A stretch of DNA of 64,000 nt from an uncultured bacterium (lineage in GTDB: Bacteria > Krumholzibacteriota > Krumholzibacteriia > LZORAL124-64-63). The translations under genes and the position numbers were made by a program. Shown one piece after another: positions 61,307 to 64,000 of the stretch. Each line of letters starts with the position of its first letter. The stretch's first letter is position 1. Where the stretch lies: positions 310,001-374,000 of the forward strand of contig CALMJK010000005.1 in the NCBI GenBank assembly GCA_937864225.1, given 5' to 3'. The notes under the pieces were generated by a model. It was not told where the DNA came from and ran no database searches. It worked only from the letters and a program-made list of their open reading frames with translations.

Positions 61307-62500
61307 TCAATGCGATGCGACGGACACGCGGCCCATGATCTCGTCCTTGAAGTGCTTGACGATGGACAGGAAGGCGTTGGGGCTGGACTGGCCGAGCCCG
61401 CACTTCGACGCCGCCTGCATCGTCTCGCCCAAAGCGCACAGCTCCTGGAGGTAGCGCATGGAGCAGCGCCCCTCGCTGAGCAGTTCCACGCCCTCGCGCA
61501 ACCTCGCGTTGCCGATGCGGCAGGGCGTGCACTGGCCGCAGGATTCCTCGACGAAAAACTCGAGAAAATTCGCCGCGACCTCGAGCATGTCGCGCTGCTG
61601 TCCGAAGACGATGATCGAGCCGCCGGTCGCGGCGTCCTCGTAAGCGATCGCGCGTCCGAACTCCGAGGACGGCAAGCAGTGGCCGGAGGCGCCGCCGATT
61701 TGGACCGCCTTGGCGTCCGGGGCGCCCACGGTCTCGAGCAGCTTCGCCACGGTCACGCCGAACGGGAATTCGTAAACGCCGGGGCGCGCGCAGTCCCCCG
61801 AGATGCTGAGGATCTTCAGGCCGGTGGACTTGTCGGTGCCGGTCGTCTTGAACCAGGCGCCGCCCTTCTGGAGGATGCAGGCGACCCAGGCCAGCGTTTC
61901 GACGTTGTTGACGACCGTCGGCCGACCGAGGAAGCCGGTGTCGACGGGGAAGGGAGGGCGGTTGCGCGGTTCGCCGCGGTGCCCCTCGAGCGACTCGATG
62001 AGGGCTGTCTCCTCGCCGCAGACGTAGGCGCCGGCGCCCAGCTGGATCCTGATGTCGAAATTGAAGCCCTGCTTGCCGCAGACGTTCTCGCCCAGAAACT
62101 TCGCCGCGCGGCGTTTCGCCAGCACGGCTTCCAGTTCGGGCCTCAGGTAGGTGTACTCGGCGCGCAGATACAGGATGCCCTCGCGGGCGCCCACGGCGAA
62201 GGCACCGATGGTCATGCCCTCGAAGACGAGGTTCGCGTGCGCGCGCAGGATCGCACGATCCTTGAAGGTGCCGGGTTCGCCCTCGTCGGCGTTGCAGACG
62301 ACGTATTTCTGCGTGCCGCGCGTGGCCGCGCACAGATTCCATTTCACGCCCACGGGAAAGCCCGCGCCGCCGCGACCCTTGATTCCGGAGGCGCTGATCT
62401 CGCCGATGATGTCGGCGCGACTCTTCTGCAGGGCGGCGCGGAGCCCCGCGTCCGGAGACATCGCGGCAAAGGTCGCCAGGTTCACGATCGGCTCGTTCAT
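61307..62500 (-). CDS. hydB: NuoF-like NADH-binding flavoprotein subunit (HydB)
   Basis: This 397-residue subunit oxidises or reduces NAD(H) for the hydrogenase. It has the FMN site G-R-G-G-A-G-F-P-V-G, the NADH site G-E-P-G-T-F-K-D-R, and the 4Fe-4S motif S-C-G-Q-C-T-P-C-R-I-G with a later C. It lacks the N-terminal thioredoxin-like 2Fe-2S domain and the C-terminal ferredoxin extension found in Thermotoga HydB, so it is the minimal form. A longer frame reads into the NuoE-like gene, but ATG 62500 overlaps that stop as ATGA. A 36-base gap with AAGGAG precedes hydA. Confidence 0.94.
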   Translation of the reverse strand: MNEPIVNLATFAAMSPDAGLRAALQKSRADIIGEISASGIKGRGGAGFPVGVKWNLCAATRGTQKYVVCNADEGEPGTFKDRAILRAHANLVFEGMTIGAFAVGAREGILYLRAEYTYLRPELEAVLAKRRAAKFLGENVCGKQGFNFDIRIQLGAGAYVCGEETALIESLEGHRGEPRNRPPFPVDTGFLGRPTVVNNVETLAWVACILQKGGAWFKTTGTDKSTGLKILSISGDCARPGVYEFPFGVTVAKLLETVGAPDAKAVQIGGASGHCLPSSEFGRAIAYEDAATGGSIIVFGQQRDMLEVAANFLEFFVEESCGQCTPCRIGNARLREGVELLSEGRCSMRYLQELCALGETMQAASKCGLGQSSPNAFLSIVKHFKDEIMGRVSVASH

Positions 62501-63018
62501 ACCGCGTGCTCCTCCTTCTGCTCCTGCGCGTAGATGCCGAAAACGCGACGGCAGGCCGCGAGGATCTCGTGGACCTTCTCTGGCGTGACCCTCGCGTGGA
62601 CCTGGTCGTTCACGAGCAGCGCGGGACCCTGGTCGCACATGCCGATGCAGTTGGCCCACTCCAGCGTGAAACGGCCGCACGGGGTCGTCTCGCCGAAGCC
62701 GATGCCCAGGTCGTTCTCCAGCTGGCGAGCGACGGCGGCCTTCCCGGCCATGTCGCAGGAAATGGTGCGACAGAGACGGATGATGAACCGCCCCTTCGGT
62801 TTCTCGTCGAGAAAGCTGTAGAAGGAGACCACGCTGAAGACCTCCACCGGGTGGATGTCGAGCAGGTCGGCGACGACCTGCATCGCGTAGTCGGATATCT
62901 GCAGGTGTCCGCGCTGGATCTCCTGCAGGATCGGGATCAACGCGCTGCGCTGGCGGCCGTGCCGGTCGGCCAGGGCCGTGATCTCTTCGCGCAGGCGTTC
63001 GCGTTCCGTGACCAGCAT
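62497..63018 (-). CDS. hydC: NuoE-like 2Fe-2S subunit (HydC)
   Basis: This 173-residue thioredoxin-fold subunit carries one 2Fe-2S cluster, with ligands in L-C-R-T-I-S-C-D-M-A-G and N-C-I-G-M-C-D-Q-G-P. The N-terminal helical part (L-P-I/I-P-I-L-Q-E-I-Q-R, V-E-V-F-S-V-V-S-F-Y) matches NuoE. It relays electrons between the NuoF-like flavin and other clusters of the hydrogenase. AAGGAGGG lies 9 bases upstream of ATG 63018, and the response regulator ends 4 bases before the start. Its stop overlaps hydB. Confidence 0.94.
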   Translation of the reverse strand: MLVTERERLREEITALADRHGRQRSALIPILQEIQRGHLQISDYAMQVVADLLDIHPVEVFSVVSFYSFLDEKPKGRFIIRLCRTISCDMAGKAAVARQLENDLGIGFGETTPCGRFTLEWANCIGMCDQGPALLVNDQVHARVTPEKVHEILAACRRVFGIYAQEQKEEHAV

Positions 63019-63022
63019 GGGA

Positions 63023-63403
63023 TCAGCCCTCCTTCCGGCCGAGCAATTGCTTCACCATGCCCACGAGGGTCGCGGGCTGCACGGGCTTTTCCAGAAATCC
63101 GTCGACCGGGACAAGATCGTTGTCCCTGCCGTACTCCATGCCTGTCACCTTGCTGATGCTGGTCAGCATGAGGATCGGGGCCTTGAAACCCTGTCTGCGC
63201 AGTTCCTGCGCCATGGCGATACCGTCGTCCGGCTGCTCCATCATGATGTCCAGGACCAGAAGATCGGGCTTGTGGGACGCGATGGCCTGCATGCCGTCGG
63301 CGCGGCTGGACGCGCCAGTCACCGTGTAGCCCTGCTTCTCGAGGAACAGCCGACAAGCGTCGACGATGTCCGGGTCGTCGTCGACGATGAGGATCTTCGC
63401 CAT
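63023..63403 (-). CDS. Single-domain response regulator (receiver only)
   Basis: This 126-residue CheY-like protein consists of one receiver domain: acidic pocket D-D-D (residues 8-10), phosphoacceptor Asp52 in L-L-V-L-D-I-M, Thr in L-M-L-T-S and Lys in F-L-E-K-P. There is no output domain, so it acts by protein contact or in a phosphorelay. It is the first gene of the hydrogenase operon (4 bases before hydC) and is divergent from a GAF-domain protein that may be its kinase. A longer frame runs to 63532, but AAGGAG lies 7 bases before ATG 63403 and homology starts there. Confidence 0.93.
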   Translation of the reverse strand: MAKILIVDDDPDIVDACRLFLEKQGYTVTGASSRADGMQAIASHKPDLLVLDIMMEQPDDGIAMAQELRRQGFKAPILMLTSISKVTGMEYGRDNDLVPVDGFLEKPVQPATLVGMVKQLLGRKEG

Positions 63404-63571
63404 GATGCGCTCCTTTCGCGGCGGTCGCCGGGGCCGCCAGGCAATCCTTCGCCGGCGCGGGAGGACGAGTCGCGGCCTCGCGCGCGTCGGACCCGAGGCA
63501 AAGGTGGGAGCCAATTGAAAAAACGCAAGCAAAGACGAATCGCGCGGGAAACGCCCTTAGCGGGCCGGATC

Positions 63572-63587
63572 CCCGGGTTTTCCCGGG
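63572..63587. repeat. CCCGGG inverted repeat in the divergent hydrogenase/sensor region
   Basis: CCCGGG (63572-63577) and CCCGGG (63582-63587) flank TTTT, so the whole is an inverted repeat or 6-bp hairpin. It lies between the response regulator and GAF-protein starts and could be an operator. Confidence 0.35.
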
Positions 63588-63596
63588 CGGCTAGGC

Positions 63597-63625
63597 TTGA
63601 CGAGCGGACCCTGCGCAGGCACGAT
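63597..63625 (+). promoter_or_regulatory. Possible promoter of the GAF-domain gene
   Basis: TTGACG (63597-63602) and CACGAT (63620-63625) are 17 bases apart, about 40 bases before the start. Confidence 0.3.
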
Positions 63626-63665
63626 CCCCGTCGCAGGACGAGTGTCCCTTGGCGGTGGAGCGGTG

Positions 63666-64000
63666 ATGGCGGGCACGTTCGAGCAGCACTACGGGATCCT
63701 TGAGTACGTGGACGCCGCCGCGCCGCCCCTGGCGGGGGAGTTCACAAAGCGGGAGCGCGACGTCCTGGACGCGATCAACCGCCGGGTCGGCGCCGCCCGC
63801 GACCTGGCCGAGGTCATGGATCTCGTCTTCGACCTATCGCTGGAGATCACCCCCTGCGACCGGCTCGGACTGGCGTTCGTCGAGGAGGACGGCCGGCGGA
63901 TCGTTTCACGTTGGGCTCGGGCGACCTACGCGCCGCTGGCGCTGGGCGCCGGCTACGCCGAGGACGCCGCCGGCAGCTCGCTCGCCGCCCTGCTGGCGGG
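63666..64000 (+). CDS. GAF-domain sensor protein, 5' part only (runs off the window)
   Basis: The visible 111 codons are open to the window edge. They encode a short helical start (F-T-K-R-E-R-D-V-L-D-A-I-N-R-R-V) and the beginning of a GAF-like domain: a helix A-A-R-D-L-A-E-V-M-D-L-V-F-D, then C-D-R-L-G-L-A-F-V-E-E-D-G and R-I-V-S-R-W-A. Such beginnings are typical of GAF-containing histidine kinases or phosphatases. GGTGGAG lies 5 bases before ATG 63666 (GTG 63663 is an alternative). Divergence from the response regulator and hydrogenase suggests a cognate two-component pair, but the output domain is not seen. Confidence 0.7.
   Translation, partial: MAGTFEQHYGILEYVDAAAPPLAGEFTKRERDVLDAINRRVGAARDLAEVMDLVFDLSLEITPCDRLGLAFVEEDGRRIVSRWARATYAPLALGAGYAEDAAGSSLAALLA

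Overview
The window is a very GC-rich, densely packed bacterial chromosome segment. Intergenic gaps are short and no stretch longer than about 260 bases lacks a gene. Many neighbouring genes overlap by ATGA, GTGA or TGATG, so translational coupling is the norm. I recognised no tRNA, rRNA, CRISPR array, insertion sequence or prophage. Three exported proteins (22061-23311, 29096-30511, 36055-38115) end in the same kind of domain: an N-P-x-NP start, a D-x-x-GR-x-V core, a W/F-D-G-D-like turn, an SG-x-Y-x strand and a terminal LVR or VVR. This FlgD-Ig-like carboxy-terminal domain is typical of surface or secreted proteins of FCB-group lineages such as Krumholzibacteriota, Eisenbacteria, Latescibacterota and Fibrobacterota. 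With an [FeFe] hydrogenase, multihaem cytochromes, many Fe-S proteins and an eukaryote-type citrate synthase, I infer a redox-versatile, at least facultatively anaerobic, diderm bacterium of that kind. The phylum is an inference.

Layout. 0.1-2.1 kb: two overlapping GAPDH genes, the first lacking the catalytic cysteine. 2.2-8.8 kb: a small membrane protein, then a TetR-TolC-MFP-RND efflux operon with a clear palindromic operator. 9.1-13.2 kb: an EamA transporter facing a PerM-type permease and prolyl oligopeptidase pair. 13.5-18.8 kb: a DUF6599, Tat-DUF362, NapH-like membrane ferredoxin and Tat-AKR redox module. 18.9-22.1 kb: pseudouridine synthase, thioredoxin-like protein, FAD oxidoreductase and degenerate PAP2. 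22.1-24.7 kb (minus): ComEC-like secreted hydrolase and citrate synthase. 24.9-26.6 kb: rubrerythrin-like protein and a Dus3-like tRNA dihydrouridine synthase. 26.6-32.7 kb: a cobalamin riboswitch followed by TonB receptor, beta-propeller surface protein and cobalamin adenosyltransferase, then a coupled ECF sigma/anti-sigma pair and a YbjQ protein.

32.8-35.1 kb (minus): ferredoxin, MauE/DoxX, rhodanese-like and DUF1573. 35.3-38.4 kb: an unknown protein, an M1 peptidase and an FmdB zinc ribbon. 38.4-41.7 kb (minus): GatD and GatE, the archaeal-type Glu-tRNA(Gln) amidotransferase. 41.8-43.8 kb (minus): FabH and a SPOR protein. 44.0-49.5 kb: HAD phosphatase, half-length YgfK-like Fe-S protein, YkgJ-like protein and phosphohexomutase. 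49.5-54.9 kb: ACR3 arsenite permease, two tandem pentahaem cytochromes and a haem-tagged porin. 55.0-58.2 kb: NamZ muramidase overlapping a MurU-AmgK fusion. 58.3-59.3 kb: O-methyltransferase. 59.3-63.4 kb (minus): trimeric NADH-linked [FeFe] hydrogenase (HydA, NuoF-like, NuoE-like) with a response regulator first in the operon. From 63.7 kb a divergent GAF-domain protein runs off the window.

The most notable systems are (i) the NamZ/MurU-AmgK peptidoglycan-sugar salvage pair with the last two steps fused; (ii) a candidate porin-cytochrome conduit; (iii) a riboswitch-controlled B12 uptake operon whose beta-propeller protein resembles the role of BtuG but carries a different sorting domain; (iv) bacterial GatDE; and (v) the DUF6599/DUF362/NapH/AKR module of unknown substrate. 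All functional statements are from sequence reading and family knowledge; no searches were run.
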